The notes under the pieces: generated by a model | The model's database searches: none | The model's input: only the letters and a program-made list of their open reading frames with translations | What the model was told of the DNA's origin: nothing | Position numbers and translations under genes: made by a program | Assembly (NCBI GenBank): GCA_021789355.1 | Contig: JAJYJR010000024.1 | Span: forward strand, 1 to 22,579 | From: Chloroflexota bacterium | GTDB taxonomy: Bacteria; Chloroflexota; Limnocylindria; Limnocylindrales; CSP1-4 | DNA length: 22,579 bases | Direction of reading: 5' to 3' | Shown: piece by piece, positions 7,989 through 16,673 of the stretch | Position numbering within the stretch: position 1 is the stretch's first letter | How the letters are laid out: the number at the start of each line of letters is the position of its first letter

Positions 7989-10195
7989 CCAGGTCGCCTC
8001 GCCGGTCACGATCCGGCCGCCGGCTGCCGGCGGGCCTCGCGGCCGCGGTCGTCCTCGCTCTGGCCGCGGTCGGGGCGGGACTGCTCGCGATGGCCACGCA
8101 GCGGCAGCCCGGGGCATCGCTGCCCGCATCACCCGCAGCACTGCCGGCATCTCCGTCATCCGCGCCGGCCGCCGGCCTCGCGGTCGGGGCGCCCGTGCTC
8201 GTCGGCCAGCAGACGGGCATCAAGGCCGCGCTCGCCGATACCTCGAGCGGGCCGGTGGTCGCCGTCTACCCGGCCCACGTCGCGGGGCCGATGCCGACCC
8301 GCCTCGCGTCGCCGTGGCCGGCCGGAGCGACGTGCCCCCCGAGCCCGGTCGGCGTCGTTGGCGCCGCGGGCGTCGCGTGGACCATGTCCGACCAGTCGAT
8401 CCTCCTGCTCGCAGGCGACTCGTCCGCGCCGGGGCCGGTCGGGATTGGCTTCACCCGCGACTGCGCGAGCACGACCGCCCTCGCGCCGGCCTCCGCAACC
8501 GCTTGGACGGTGAGCCGCGCCCCGTCGGTGGTCTCGGGAGGGGTGTGGTTCCTGGCGATGAAGCCCGGCGACCCGCAGACCGTGGTCGCCTGGTCGCCCG
8601 CGACGGGCCAGCGCGCCCAGAAGGGTGGCTTCCTGTCGTGGACCACGGATGGCGGCCGGACGTGGACGAGCGGCCAGACCGATCCGGCGATCCCGGCCGG
8701 GTGGGACTGGGCCGGCCGCCTGTGGCACGTCCTCCCCGGGCGGATCGAGTGGTCGTTCGACCCGGCCTCCGGCTTCCAGCCGACCTCGTCGATCCCGACC
8801 GACGTGACCTGGGATCCCACGACCGGCCAGGTTCCGCCACTCATGGCCGCCGGCGTCTTCCGCGACCGGGTCCTGCTCGGCGTCCGGGACGGCGCGCTCG
8901 AGTCGGTCGCGACGGACGGCTCGGGGATCGCCCGGCTGCCGATCGCGGCGTGGCGCATCTCGGCCGGATCGCGGTTCGTCGCCATCGAGGGCCGCGACCT
9001 CGCGACCGGCGCCGCGACAATGGCCGTCTCGTCCGACGGCGTCCATTTCGTGACGCGCGCGCTGCCCGACGAGTTCGCGCAGGCGCCGACCGACTCGGTC
9101 GCCCTGCTCGCGCTCGACGACCGGGTCCTGGTGACCGACTGGCCGCAGGCCGCAAACCCGGCCGACCAGGTCATCCATGTCTGGTCGGTGCCGGTGACCG
9201 GAGCCCCGCCGCCACCGGCCCTGCCAAGCCCTGCGACTCCGCCCTCTCCCACGCCCGCCGTGGCGATCCTCCAGCCCTCGACGCTCGCGTTCTGGGACCA
9301 GCAGCGGGGCCTCGTCGCCGGCTCGTACGGCGTGCCCGGAGAGACCGGCGTGGGGCGGATCCTGCGGACGACCGACGGCGGCCGCACGTGGACGTCCGTC
9401 GACTCGCCGCCGGATCCGGTGAGTGAGCTGTGGGTGACCGGCTCGAGCGACGCCTGGGCACTCTCGAGCTGCCCGGATGGCACGACGCCGTGCCGTTACC
9501 TCCTGAGCAGCACCGACGGCGGGACGACGTGGACCTCGGCCCCGACGAACCTGGCGTGGGTGAGCTTCGGCACGGGGGTCGACGGCTGGGGCGTCGGGGC
9601 CGCGCCGGGCGTGATGGCCAGCGGGCTGTACCGAACGAGCAACGGCGGGTCGACTTGGACGTCGGTTCGGTCACCGTGTCAGGGCTCGACGGCCGGACCG
9701 CTGCGGGCGGTCGCGTTCCGTGCGGCGACGTCCGGCATGGCCGTCTGCGCGGCCACGCTTGGCGCGGGTGGCGAGTTCCACAGCGTCCTCTCGACCTCGG
9801 ACGGTGGCGTCACGTGGCAGGTTCGGGCGTCCGTGGCTCCGGCACCCTCACAGCAGACCGGCAGAGTGCCCTCCGTCGGCTCGCTCCAGTACGGGGGCTA
9901 CATCCAGGGCGTGGTGCTCGCCTCGGACGGCACGGCCTGGATGTGGGGTGGGCGGATGGACGTGCTGCTGAGCACCGACGATGGTGTCACGTGGAGCGGG
10001 GGTGGCCTGACCAGCGACGGGGGCGGGATGGCGGAGGCCTGGCCGCTCGACGCAGGGCATGGGTTCGCGCTCCTGTGGGACCCGAACCGCCAGGCGACGC
10101 TGCTCGAGGCGACGGGGGACGGCGCGCATACATGGCAGGAGCGCATGGCGTGGCCGCTCACCGGGTTGTCGCCGGCGGGCCCGGGACAGCCGTAG
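7838..10195 (+). CDS. Membrane-anchored anti-sigma-like protein with an extracellular Asp-box propeller
   Basis: A 785-residue protein with a strong GGGGAGGA seven bases before ATG 7838. Residues 1-65 are cytoplasmic, charged and helical, with no HxxxCxxC zinc motif. A single membrane helix fills about 66-86. An Ala/Pro/Ser linker follows, then a very large outside domain. Asp-box (BNR) motifs of the type S/T-x-D-G-G-x-T-W occur near 269, 511, 557, 600, 652 and 712, with a weaker one near 758. A Pro-rich hinge at about 456-474 divides the ectodomain into an N-terminal half with one clear box and a C-terminal propeller with most of them. Coupling to an ECF sigma gene suggests that it holds the sigma factor and senses an envelope signal. 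That role is inferred; glycosidase activity is not indicated. Confidence 0.8.
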   Translation: MAGQRRTDDAGRERRLRAWLAREVPEQVPESLSETLTHLRTGTEPVVEPVTRSPRRSRSGRRLPAGLAAAVVLALAAVGAGLLAMATQRQPGASLPASPAALPASPSSAPAAGLAVGAPVLVGQQTGIKAALADTSSGPVVAVYPAHVAGPMPTRLASPWPAGATCPPSPVGVVGAAGVAWTMSDQSILLLAGDSSAPGPVGIGFTRDCASTTALAPASATAWTVSRAPSVVSGGVWFLAMKPGDPQTVVAWSPATGQRAQKGGFLSWTTDGGRTWTSGQTDPAIPAGWDWAGRLWHVLPGRIEWSFDPASGFQPTSSIPTDVTWDPTTGQVPPLMAAGVFRDRVLLGVRDGALESVATDGSGIARLPIAAWRISAGSRFVAIEGRDLATGAATMAVSSDGVHFVTRALPDEFAQAPTDSVALLALDDRVLVTDWPQAANPADQVIHVWSVPVTGAPPPPALPSPATPPSPTPAVAILQPSTLAFWDQQRGLVAGSYGVPGETGVGRILRTTDGGRTWTSVDSPPDPVSELWVTGSSDAWALSSCPDGTTPCRYLLSSTDGGTTWTSAPTNLAWVSFGTGVDGWGVGAAPGVMASGLYRTSNGGSTWTSVRSPCQGSTAGPLRAVAFRAATSGMAVCAATLGAGGEFHSVLSTSDGGVTWQVRASVAPAPSQQTGRVPSVGSLQYGGYIQGVVLASDGTAWMWGGRMDVLLSTDDGVTWSGGGLTSDGGGMAEAWPLDAGHGFALLWDPNRQATLLEATGDGAHTWQERMAWPLTGLSPAGPGQP

Positions 10196-10249
10196 CCGAG
10201 CCGGAGAGATGGATCCTTGCGTCTTGGTGGAAGGACCGGAGCGTCTGGG

Positions 10250-11428
10250 ATGAAACCTCGAATCCGCATGCTGCCGCTCCGGCAGTTCGCCGTGCTGCCG
10301 GCCGCGCTCGCGCTCCTTGCTGCCTGCGCCTCGGCTCCGTCGATCGGATCTCCCTCGGAGGCGTCGCCTCCCGCGCCGTCGGCGTCATCCGCTCCGACGC
10401 GGATCCAGGTCCCGTCACCGGCGCCCGTCGGGTCGGCGCCTGCGGGCTCGGAGCCCGTCGGGTCGGCGCCCGCGGTGACGTCCGTCTCGCCCCCGATCGC
10501 GGTGCCCGCGGGGACCCGGACCGACGCGATCGACGGAGTGGCGTTCTTCAGCGCGGAGCGCGGTCTCCTCGTGGGCGGGACCGGTGGCGAGGGCGGCCTC
10601 GTGGCGACCGGCGAGGGGCTCGTGTGGCGCACCGAGGACGGTGGCGCGCACTGGGCGAAGGCGACGATGTCGCCAGGTCCGTTGCGCTCCGTGGCGGTGG
10701 TCGGCAGCTCGCTCGCCTGGACGAGCTCGGTGTGCGGGTCGGGCGACCCGTCTGGTTGTCGGCCACAGCTGCTCGCAAGCCGGGACGGCGGTGTGACCTG
10801 GCGGACGATCGCAGACCACGGCTTCGTCGCCCTCGACTTCCTCGACGCGACCCGCGGCTGGGGCCTGGAGGCCACCCTCCGGCCGTCGCTCCAGATGACC
10901 AGCGACGGTGGCCGCAGGTGGTCTCCTGCGCCGTCGCAGCCCTGCCCGACCTACCCGCCGCTGGCGGCCGACGGGGTGAGCTTCACCGACCGGGTGCATG
11001 GCTGGGTCGCCTGCTCGGGGTTGGGCGAGGCTGGCAACTCGGACAAGGCGGTCGTTGCCACCGACGATGGCGGCCGCACCTGGCACGTCGTGGCCAGCGC
11101 CTATCCGGTGCAGGGCTATCCGGCGCCGACCACTGGCTCGATCCCGGAGCTCGACGCGCTGTGGGGGATCGCGATGCGGACGAACGGCACCGGCCTCATC
11201 TGGATGCCCCTCGGCGGCGCCGACGGGACCTGGCTCACGGCCGACAGTGGCCGCACCTGGGCCGCGATCCAGATGGGCGCCGAGCCCGGTGCCTTCGGGG
11301 CGGTCGCCGGATGGCTGGTCGACGACGGGACCTGGTTCCTCGTCCTCGACGCGACGCCGCCCGCCGAGCAGCTCGTCCGCAGCACCGACGCCGGCCGAAC
11401 GTGGGAGGCGATCCGGACGCCCGGCTGA
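10250..11428 (+). CDS. Asp-box beta-propeller lipoprotein
   Basis: A 392-residue lipoprotein. A signal peptide (MKPRIRMLPLRQ, then hydrophobic) ends in the lipobox LAAC, with the lipidated cysteine at about residue 26. A Ser/Pro/Ala linker follows, containing two copies of PVGSAPA. The rest is a six-bladed-looking propeller whose blades carry RTEDGGAHW, ASRDGGVTW, TSDGGRRW, TDDGGRTW, TADSGRTW and STDAGRTW. I start at ATG 10250 with GGAG eight bases upstream. TTG 10217 also has GGAGAG at good spacing and would add 11 residues before the signal peptide. It sits between two sigma/partner operons whose partners carry similar propellers, so a shared ligand or interaction outside the membrane is plausible. 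Confidence 0.8.
   Translation: MKPRIRMLPLRQFAVLPAALALLAACASAPSIGSPSEASPPAPSASSAPTRIQVPSPAPVGSAPAGSEPVGSAPAVTSVSPPIAVPAGTRTDAIDGVAFFSAERGLLVGGTGGEGGLVATGEGLVWRTEDGGAHWAKATMSPGPLRSVAVVGSSLAWTSSVCGSGDPSGCRPQLLASRDGGVTWRTIADHGFVALDFLDATRGWGLEATLRPSLQMTSDGGRRWSPAPSQPCPTYPPLAADGVSFTDRVHGWVACSGLGEAGNSDKAVVATDDGGRTWHVVASAYPVQGYPAPTTGSIPELDALWGIAMRTNGTGLIWMPLGGADGTWLTADSGRTWAAIQMGAEPGAFGAVAGWLVDDGTWFLVLDATPPAEQLVRSTDAGRTWEAIRTPG
10423..10470 (+). repeat. Two-copy direct repeat inside the lipoprotein linker
   Basis: GCCCGTCGGGTCGGCGCC occurs at 10423-10440 and again at 10453-10470, a 30-base period. It encodes the repeated PVGSAPA in the flexible linker after the lipobox. This is consistent with slippage-driven length variation of a spacer. 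Confidence 0.7.
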
Positions 11429-11494
11429 TCCGGCGCCCTCGTGGCGGCCGGCCTGGGTCGATCCGCCGGACGCGCGATGGCGGCCCCGCGAAGA

Positions 11495-11521
11495 TGGAAC
11501 GATCGCCCGTCGCCGTTCGTC
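11495..11521 (+). promoter_or_regulatory. ECF-type promoter of the second sigma operon
   Basis: TGGAACG, 16 bases, then CGTC (followed by AGG). It has the same GAAC-N17-CGTC arrangement as the promoter at 7114. The CGTC ends eight bases before ATG 11530, so transcription probably begins at or next to the start codon. Confidence 0.65.
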
Positions 11522-11529
11522 AGGACGGC

Positions 11530-12099
11530 ATGGTCGGGGCGGAGGAGCTGGAGAGGGCCGCGCTGGTGGACCGCACGTCCGGGGAGATGCTGACCGGATC
11601 GCGGAAGGCGTTCGAGCGCCTCACGGCGGCGCGGCTCGACCGAGCGTATCGGCTCGCGGGCATCGTCCTCGGCGATCCATCCGAGGCGCAGGACGCGGTG
11701 CACGATGCCGCCCTGCGGGCGTGGCGCCACTGGGGAGACCTGCGCGACTCGCAACGGTTCGACGCATGGTTCGACCGCATCGTCGTGAACGTTTGCCGGG
11801 ACCGGTCGAGGCGCCGCCGCCTCTCGCCCGTGAGTCTCGCCACGCCGATCGACCTGCCCGGCCCCGACGCCTCGGCGACGCTGACCGAGCGCGACGCCCT
11901 GGATCGTGCGCTCGCGGACCTCCCGGCTGAACAGCGGCTGGTGCTCGCGCTCCGGTTCGTCGAGGACCTGACGGTCCCGGAGATTGCCGCGCGGACGGGC
12001 GTGCCCGACGGCACGGTGAAGAGCCGGCTGCACCGCGGGCTGTCGGCGCTCCGGGCGAGCTATGACGCGGCCCAGCGGACGGCGCGTGTGGCGCGATGA
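11530..12099 (+). CDS. ECF RNA polymerase sigma factor 2
   Basis: A 189-residue ECF sigma factor of normal length. Region 2 is at about 34-96 (LDRAYRLAGIVLGDPSEAQD, then DAWFDRIVVNVCRDRSRRRR). Region 4 is at about 120-178 (LPAEQRLVLALRF, then EDLTVPEIAARTGVPDGTVKSRLHRGL, a complete helix-turn-helix). I chose ATG 11530 over the in-frame ATG 11494 because the ECF promoter elements occupy 11495-11521. With this start the message would be leaderless. The stop overlaps the ATG of the membrane partner in an ATGA. Region 2 is clearly related to that of the sigma factors at 7185 and 16670. Confidence 0.9.
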   Translation: MVGAEELERAALVDRTSGEMLTGSRKAFERLTAARLDRAYRLAGIVLGDPSEAQDAVHDAALRAWRHWGDLRDSQRFDAWFDRIVVNVCRDRSRRRRLSPVSLATPIDLPGPDASATLTERDALDRALADLPAEQRLVLALRFVEDLTVPEIAARTGVPDGTVKSRLHRGLSALRASYDAAQRTARVAR

Positions 12100-14237
12100 A
12101 GGACAACCATGGCGCCGCGCCGAGCAACCGCGGCGAAGACTGGAGTGGAGCGATGAACGGCGACCAGGCGCACAGCGCCGTCCCGACCGAAAGGGCGCGG
12201 GGTGACGACCCAGGTGCTGGCGACGAGCGTTTCGAGCGGGCAGTGCGCGATGCGCTCCTCCGGCGCAGTCCCGGCGAGGCGCCGGTGTCGCTCCGCGCGA
12301 ACGTGCGGGCCATCCCCGACGCGGACGCGGGGCGGCCGCGTCGGTCCATCGGCCGGTTAGGGATGCGACTCGTCGCCGCCCTCGCCGCTGCGGCGGTGGT
12401 CGTGGTGGCGGCCGGGATCCTCGTGGCGACGAGGCCACCGGCCGAGACTGGAACCGTGCCAGTCGCATCGTCCCGCCCGTCCGCCTCGACACTGATCCCG
12501 TCTCCGACGCCCAGCTCTCCGACGCCAGGCCCATCCGTGGAGCCCACCCCGTACGAGCCCGCAGGCCCCCCGTTCGTGTTCGTCGGAGGCCAGTGGGGCA
12601 CCCTCGATTGGTCCGCGCGCTCCACGTTCCCGGATCCCTCGGGACCCGAGGATCTGGTGTTCTTCTTTGACCAGGTCTACGCCACCGGGCAGGTACAGGT
12701 CGGCTCGTCGACCGAGACCGCGTTCTGGAGCTCCGTCGACGGCCTCAGCTGGACCGAGCTCCGCAGCGGCGATCCGGCGTTCGCCGGGGCAGGGCCGCTG
12801 ACGCTCGTCGCGACGACGTCCGGTCTCGTCGCGTGGGGCCAGGACGGCGAGCCCGCCTGCTCGGCCCCTGGCGCGGGCAAGACGTGCGGCCCGGTGCCGC
12901 AGGCGATCTGGACGTCGCCCGACGGGGTGTCTTGGACGCGGGCCGTGGGACCCGCCGACCTCTCCGGGGCCACCATCAGCAGCATTGCCACGGCACCCTC
13001 GGGACTCGTGGCTGTGGGCCAGACCGCTTCGGGCAGGGCTGCCGTCTGGACCTCGGCGAGCGGTGCCCGCTGGCAGCGCGAGTCGCTCGGGGCGCTGTTC
13101 ACCGACGCGCACCTCTACTCCGTGCGCGCGGCCGGACCGGGCTTCGTCATCGGCGGCGGCACGGGCTCCCAGCAGGTCAGCGTGACGGGCGGACCCGCGT
13201 CGACGGTCCCCGTGACTGCCGCGACTTGGTGGTCCGCCGACGGGCGCAGCTGGACGAAGGGGACGGTCGAGCGGTCGGCAGCGGGGGGCGCCTACGTGTC
13301 CGGGATCTTCGTCGGCGAGGACGGCCTCGTCGCCGTCGGTTCCGCAAGTGGCGGCAAAGAGGGGACCGCCTGGACGTCGACGGACGGGCAGACCTGGACC
13401 CCGATCGCCGCGGCCGTTGGAGGTCCCGGGTCGCCGCCGCCAGGTGGGTCAGTGCTGCCCTCCTACACGATCGCCGACGACGGGGTCCACCTGATCGCGA
13501 CGAGCTACGGGGACCGTGACGCGGTGGTCTGGTGGAGCTCGACCGATGGCAGGAACTGGCAGCGGCTCGCCGAATCTGGAGCCACCGGCACGAGCCCGGT
13601 GTTCCAGGGCGACGCCGCGCAGGCGGATCGCTGGATGTCCCGCAGCATCGTTGTCCCCGACGGCGTCCTCGTGATCGGCGCGAGCGCCGGGGACCCGCCG
13701 CTCACCCGCGTGTGGCGGGCGACGGCCAGCGCGTCGACAGCGGTGGCGTCGCCCTCGCAGCCGGTCTCGGCTCCGGTGTGCACGACCGGGCAGCTCCGGA
13801 TCTCGACGGTCGAAACGGGCGCGGCGGCGGGAACCGTTGGCGGCTGGCTCAGGTTCGTGAACGTCGGCAGCGCCGCCTGCTCCATGCGGGGGTGGCCCAC
13901 CGTCGTCGCCATCACGGCATCAGGATCCGAGACCCGCGCGAAGGACGCGCCGGCCGTGCTCGACTCGCCGCCGCTTCAGGCGGCCCCGACCGTGACCCTG
14001 GATCCCGGACTGGACGCCTTTGCCGCGTTCGCCGGCGGCGACAACCCGGCCGGTCCGGCAAGCACCTGCCCGCCGCCGTACTCGACGCTCCGGGTCACGC
14101 CGCCGAGCGCGTCGGGGTCAACCACGGTGTCCGCCTGGCTGGCCGGCCTGGGTGCCAACCTGCCGGCTTGCGTCAGCATCGAGGTCACGATGGTCCTGCC
14201 GCGCTCGCTGGTTCCCTTCGTCCCGCTGACGCCATAG
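12096..14237 (+). CDS. Membrane-anchored anti-sigma-like protein with propeller and DUF4232-like domains
   Basis: A 713-residue protein. The cytoplasmic segment (about 1-88) contains DERFERAVRDALLRRSPGEAP, a likely sigma-contact helix without zinc ligands. One membrane helix lies at about 89-111, then a Pro/Ser/Thr linker to about 158. A propeller spans about 160-545 with degenerate Asp-boxes at 211 (WSSVDGLSW), 272, 318, 378, 426 and 479. The C-terminal domain (about 562-705) starts CTTGQLRIS, continues WLRFVNVGSAACSMRGWPTV and ends in a cysteine-bearing strand, the pattern of DUF4232. The ATGA overlap with the sigma gene supports ATG 12096, but ATG 12153 has a better GGAG seven bases upstream. 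The likely role is an envelope-sensing sigma regulator, by inference from the operon. Confidence 0.8.
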   Translation: MKDNHGAAPSNRGEDWSGAMNGDQAHSAVPTERARGDDPGAGDERFERAVRDALLRRSPGEAPVSLRANVRAIPDADAGRPRRSIGRLGMRLVAALAAAAVVVVAAGILVATRPPAETGTVPVASSRPSASTLIPSPTPSSPTPGPSVEPTPYEPAGPPFVFVGGQWGTLDWSARSTFPDPSGPEDLVFFFDQVYATGQVQVGSSTETAFWSSVDGLSWTELRSGDPAFAGAGPLTLVATTSGLVAWGQDGEPACSAPGAGKTCGPVPQAIWTSPDGVSWTRAVGPADLSGATISSIATAPSGLVAVGQTASGRAAVWTSASGARWQRESLGALFTDAHLYSVRAAGPGFVIGGGTGSQQVSVTGGPASTVPVTAATWWSADGRSWTKGTVERSAAGGAYVSGIFVGEDGLVAVGSASGGKEGTAWTSTDGQTWTPIAAAVGGPGSPPPGGSVLPSYTIADDGVHLIATSYGDRDAVVWWSSTDGRNWQRLAESGATGTSPVFQGDAAQADRWMSRSIVVPDGVLVIGASAGDPPLTRVWRATASASTAVASPSQPVSAPVCTTGQLRISTVETGAAAGTVGGWLRFVNVGSAACSMRGWPTVVAITASGSETRAKDAPAVLDSPPLQAAPTVTLDPGLDAFAAFAGGDNPAGPASTCPPPYSTLRVTPPSASGSTTVSAWLAGLGANLPACVSIEVTMVLPRSLVPFVPLTP

Positions 14238-14288
14238 CCGCCCCCGGCCCGCGGTCCGCAGCGCGGAGGTCGCGCGCATACTCGCCCC

Positions 14289-14942
14289 GTGAACGTCTCG
14301 TCTCGGCTGCCGGGACTGGTCGCGCTCGTGATCGGCGTCGTGGCCGCCCTGCTCATGCTCGTCGGGCTCGGCGTGCCCGTCGGAGCCGGCCTGCTCGTTG
14401 GGCTGGTCCTCGGATTGGTCGTCCTCCTCGGCGTCGCCGCTCGCCGGCCTGCAGGCGCCGTCTCGTTTCTGACCGCGCGGCCGGCGGGACACGAGCCGGA
14501 CCACGAGCTGATCATGCGGCACGGCCGGGAACAGATGGCCGTCAGTGCGGTCGACGCAAGCGACCTGCGACGCGTGCTGCCGTTCGCGACCGCCGTTGAG
14601 GGTGCGAGTATCCGGGTCGAGCTGGTTGCCCTCGAGCTGCGAGCGGATGGCGGGATCGCCATCCTGGTCGCACGCGCCCGACCGCCGGCCTCGATGGGCC
14701 ACTTCCTCGAAGTTGCGGCCGCAGACGACGTCGGGACGGCATACGGCGCCGCGGGCCAGAGTTCGGGCGGTCCCAATCCCGGCGTGGGCCGGATCGAGCT
14801 GCGCTTCGCGCCCGCGCCGCCACCGGCCGCGCGCCGCCTCACTCTCCGCATTGACGCGTTCCTCGACCCGTTCCCGGCTCCCGCCCGTCGCCTCGCCGGG
14901 CCGTGGGTCTTCGAGCTGGACCTGCCCGGCGACGAGAGCTGA
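14289..14942 (+). CDS. Membrane-anchored protein with a beta-rich tail
   Basis: A 217-residue protein starting at GTG 14289. Two closely spaced membrane helices occupy about 7-27 and 30-50 (LVALVIGVVAALLMLVGLGV, then GLLVGLVLGLVVLLGVAA). The remaining 165 residues are soluble and strand-rich, for example ASIRVELVALELRADGGIAILVARA and GRIELRFAP, with a flexible Gly/Pro loop between them. If the helices form a hairpin, the tail is cytoplasmic. CATACT lies seven bases before the GTG and there is no Shine-Dalgarno, so the message may be leaderless. No family is recognised. It lies between a sigma operon and the duplicated-domain gene. Confidence 0.6.
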   Translation: MNVSSRLPGLVALVIGVVAALLMLVGLGVPVGAGLLVGLVLGLVVLLGVAARRPAGAVSFLTARPAGHEPDHELIMRHGREQMAVSAVDASDLRRVLPFATAVEGASIRVELVALELRADGGIAILVARARPPASMGHFLEVAAADDVGTAYGAAGQSSGGPNPGVGRIELRFAPAPPPAARRLTLRIDAFLDPFPAPARRLAGPWVFELDLPGDES

Positions 14943-14990
14943 CGAGCGGGACGTGCTCGACGCGGTTGCGGCCCGGCTTTCGCTGCGAGC

Positions 14991-15017
14991 GGGAACCGCC
15001 GAGCCGGCTCTGACGTC
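14991..15017 (+). promoter_or_regulatory. ECF-type promoter before the duplicated-domain gene
   Basis: GGGAACC, 16 bases, then CGTC, ending 12 bases before ATG 15030. It has the same GAAC-N17-CGTC arrangement as the three sigma promoters. GGAACC is also the classical -35 of stress ECF sigma factors. It implies that the downstream gene belongs to the same regulon. Confidence 0.6.
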
Positions 15018-15029
15018 GAGACGGGCGCG

Positions 15030-16673
15030 ATGACCGACGAGCGCGACCAGGGCCGGGTTCGGGGCGCCGCCCTGCGCGCGCGCCGCTCGCCGCGCCTGGC
15101 GCTCGCGGCCATGGTGCTGGTGCTGGCGGTCGGGGGCGCCTTCACGGCGCAGGCGACCGGAATCGTCTCGCAACGGCCTCCCGCAACTCCGGCGCCCATC
15201 GCCGTCTTCGACGCAGCGCAGCTGCGGGCGGCGATCGAGCAGGAGCGGGCGGGCGGGATCGAGCCGCGAGACGTGATCGGGGATGTCGCCATCGACCCGG
15301 CCCGACGGACACCGCCGCTCGACCGGGAGTGCGTCCCGCTCGGGCAGTGCACCGTGATCGGGACGCTCGCAGGCTTCGACGCGACGCTCGGCACGGTCAC
15401 GGTTCGTGCGGAGGACCAGCGGGTCCCGCCGCCAACCGATGCCGCCTCCCTGCAGGCGCCGGTCGCGGTGCGCCTTTCCCCGTCCGGCCCGATCGAGTTC
15501 CTGGGCCACGTCAACCTCGGGACGGCAACTCGCGCGTTCGACGTCGCCGGCGCGCTCGCCCTGGGGAAGATGGCGGCGACCGGCGACGTGATCGCCGCGA
15601 CCGGGTGGCTCGTCGGCGTCGAGGGTTTCTCGTGCGGCCCCGTTCCGATGCCGGGCCCGGTTGTCCCGGCGCCGTTCTCCTGCCAGCTGCCAGAGTTCCT
15701 GACCGCGACGCCGATCCGCCCGGTCTCGGGCGGCGGCAACAGCTTCGCGATGTCGGCCCCGACGGGAGCGGTCCAGCTCCAGATGGGCGCCTACCAGGAG
15801 TTCGCCCCCCAGCCGTCGTTCGACGGCGTCAACGACGTGCCGCGACTCGGCACGTACCTGCTGCGCATGGTGGCCATCAACCAGTCGAACTGCGAGCACT
15901 GCCGGGGCTGGCTGGCGGTCGGGCGGCTCGACGCATCGGCGGTGCCCGCGTCCCCGGCTCCGTCCGGCTACCAGCTGCTCGTGCGCTCGCCCGACGAGCT
16001 CGCGCTGGCGCTCGCGCAGGACCGGCCGGCCATCGTCGGTCAGATCGAGTTCGTCGACGGCCGGATCTTCCCCGGCACCGCGAGCGGGTGCACCGGTTCC
16101 GGGCCGTGCTCGCTCGGCGTGCTCGGGGGCACGTCGGAGCAGGTCGTCGCGACGCCCTTCGTTGTCTCGCAGTCCGTCCCCGGCGACGATGCCCAGGTCT
16201 GGGGCGTGCTGGCGCTGCTCGTCCGCCCGACCGGCCTCGAGTACCTCGGCGAAGGCGGCGTCCCGCTCCCGCTGTCCGAGCTCGCCGACCCGTTGATCAC
16301 GAACGGCATCCCGCTCCAGGTCCACCCGGTCGAGGCCTGGCTCGTCGGCGAGGGGGCCGTGCCGTGCGCGTCGTTTGTGCACACCCCACCGGCGGACACG
16401 CCGTTCGACACCTGCGGCGGCTCGTGGCTCACGGCCTCGTCGCAGCAGCCTGTCCAACGCAACGGAGCAGGCTTCTCACACGTCGTGCCGCGCGGCGCAA
16501 TCAGGGTCCAGCCCGGCGCCTACGACGAGTTCGCTCCGTCACCCGCGCCCGAGCCCGACGGCGTCGGGTTCGTGCCGCGCGAGGGGACCTACCTCGTCCG
16601 GATGGTCACGTGGACGCCGCCCGGTGGCAAGGCGGAGATGGGCTGGCAGGTGGTCGCGCGGCTGGCGCCCTAG
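15030..16673 (+). CDS. Membrane-anchored extracytoplasmic protein with an internal tandem duplication
   Basis: A 547-residue protein: a short basic cytoplasmic start (about 1-22), one membrane helix (about 23-43), a Pro linker, then two homologous units at about 57-301 and 313-546. Matching landmarks are CVPLGQC with GSGPC, WLVGVEGFSC with WLVGEGAVPC, QMGAYQEFAP with QPGAYDEFAP, and VPRLGTYLLRMV with VPREGTYLVRMV. Cysteine pairs recur in both halves and suggest disulfides outside the cell. No catalytic motif is recognised. It is controlled by an ECF-type promoter and resembles the other sigma partners in topology, but the only nearby unpaired sigma gene converges on it. Its TAG shares CTAG with that gene's stop. 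It may be an envelope sensor or a regulon target. Confidence 0.75.
   Translation: MTDERDQGRVRGAALRARRSPRLALAAMVLVLAVGGAFTAQATGIVSQRPPATPAPIAVFDAAQLRAAIEQERAGGIEPRDVIGDVAIDPARRTPPLDRECVPLGQCTVIGTLAGFDATLGTVTVRAEDQRVPPPTDAASLQAPVAVRLSPSGPIEFLGHVNLGTATRAFDVAGALALGKMAATGDVIAATGWLVGVEGFSCGPVPMPGPVVPAPFSCQLPEFLTATPIRPVSGGGNSFAMSAPTGAVQLQMGAYQEFAPQPSFDGVNDVPRLGTYLLRMVAINQSNCEHCRGWLAVGRLDASAVPASPAPSGYQLLVRSPDELALALAQDRPAIVGQIEFVDGRIFPGTASGCTGSGPCSLGVLGGTSEQVVATPFVVSQSVPGDDAQVWGVLALLVRPTGLEYLGEGGVPLPLSELADPLITNGIPLQVHPVEAWLVGEGAVPCASFVHTPPADTPFDTCGGSWLTASSQQPVQRNGAGFSHVVPRGAIRVQPGAYDEFAPSPAPEPDGVGFVPREGTYLVRMVTWTPPGGKAEMGWQVVARLAP

Noticed and set aside
9430..11490. The 889-codon plus-strand frame as one giant protein ending in a sigma factor
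   Set aside because: Only the last 189 codons look like protein; the rest is out of frame with the propeller proteins, and a promoter lies just before ATG 11530.
14953..15033. GTG mini-frame ending in an ATGA overlap with the gene at 15030, its sequence vaguely like an anti-sigma N-terminus
   Set aside because: The ECF promoter at 14991-15017 lies inside it, which explains the conserved-looking bases better than coding does.
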